A stretch of DNA of 64,000 nt from an uncultured Aquimarina sp. (GTDB lineage Bacteria > Bacteroidota > Bacteroidia > Flavobacteriales > Flavobacteriaceae). Each line of letters opens with the position of its first letter. Positions within the stretch are counted from its first letter, which is position 1. A program made the translations under genes and the position numbers. Below are positions 63,843 to 64,000 of this stretch, piece by piece. The stretch is from NCBI GenBank assembly GCA_947500505.1, contig CANMSL010000016.1:1-64000 (forward strand), read 5' to 3'. The notes under the pieces are model-generated. The model was not told the DNA's origin and did not search any database. It saw only the letters and a list, made by a program, of their open reading frames with translations.

Positions 63843-64000
63843 ATGCAGTATATTCCTAATATCATATTTGTAATAGCCTTAATAGCAGGGATTGGATATT
63901 TCACTAAAAATATTCGTAAAGTTATACGAAATATCCGATTGGGTAAGGATGTAGACCGTACAGATAACAAGAAGGAGCGTTTTAGTAATATGATGCGTAT
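63843..64000 (+). CDS. start of a gene cut by the window edge (likely Fe-S oxidoreductase)
   Basis: The first 52 codons are visible: an N-terminal membrane helix (IPNIIFVIALIAGIGYF), a basic stretch and KERFSNMM. It starts 16 bp after the MlaD-type gene. The N-terminus and position match the (Fe-S)-binding, heterodisulfide-reductase-like protein that often follows this gene in Flavobacteriaceae; the iron-sulfur motifs would be beyond the edge, so the assignment is tentative. Confidence 0.55.
   Translation, partial: MQYIPNIIFVIALIAGIGYFTKNIRKVIRNIRLGKDVDRTDNKKERFSNMMR

Overview
The window comes from an AT-rich member of the Bacteroidota, most likely family Flavobacteriaceae (an Aquimarina-like marine genus is a guess only). 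The evidence is TAnnTTTG-type -7 promoter boxes, few Shine-Dalgarno sequences, a remnant of a type IX secretion sorting domain, Bacteroidota-style LptD and TamB, and a flexirubin-type pigment cluster. No rRNA, CRISPR array, phage or intact transposon was seen.

Layout. 1-190: two tRNA genes (Pro, Ser) on the minus strand. 471-2066: a secreted protein of unknown function. About 2.1-32.6 kb: a large aryl-polyene/dialkylresorcinol (flexirubin-type) cluster. A halogenase-like flavoenzyme is divergent from a tyrosine ammonia-lyase. A tightly packed plus-strand run follows: ketoreductase, three complete ketosynthases, a ketosynthase-like half protein, an inactive chain-length-factor-like protein, two ACPs, two hot-dog dehydratases, a thioesterase, DarA and DarB, an LpxL-like acyltransferase, a BtrH-like acyltransferase, an ABC exporter, a deacetylase, a LolA-like protein, a lipoprotein, a glycosyltransferase, an MMPL-PlsC fusion, a CrtI-like oxidoreductase, a C45-family lipoprotein and a PaaK-like CoA ligase. 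Together these would make p-coumarate from tyrosine, activate it, extend it to an aryl polyene on ACP, make a dialkylresorcinol from fatty precursors, join the two by an ester and place the product in the outer membrane.

32.7-36.4 kb: a small accessory locus. It holds a lipoprotein and a cytoplasmic protein that both end in a YD-x-T-x-P-C-P-x-x-C tail, an overlapping 38-codon ORF, a 7TM-like protein, a sensorless histidine kinase and a NarL-type regulator. This is the least explained part of the window and the best candidate for something undescribed.

36.8-48.4 kb: housekeeping and envelope genes (YtxH protein, THUMP-like methyltransferase, AI-2E transporter, TrmH-type methyltransferase, DUF4159, DUF1223, DUF885 peptidase, CDP-alcohol phosphatidyltransferase, GNAT) with gene-poor gaps. 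The gaps contain a decayed partial copy of the DUF1223 gene, a 14-bp tandem repeat and a REP-like palindrome. 48.4-64 kb: a T9SS sorting-domain remnant, a phytase-like esterase, RsmE, TsaD, TamB, PfkA, MgsA, a transglutaminase-like protein, RidA, LptD, an N-acetylmuramoyl-L-alanine amidase, an MlaD-type protein and the start of a further gene. All functions are assigned by reading motifs; no database search was run.
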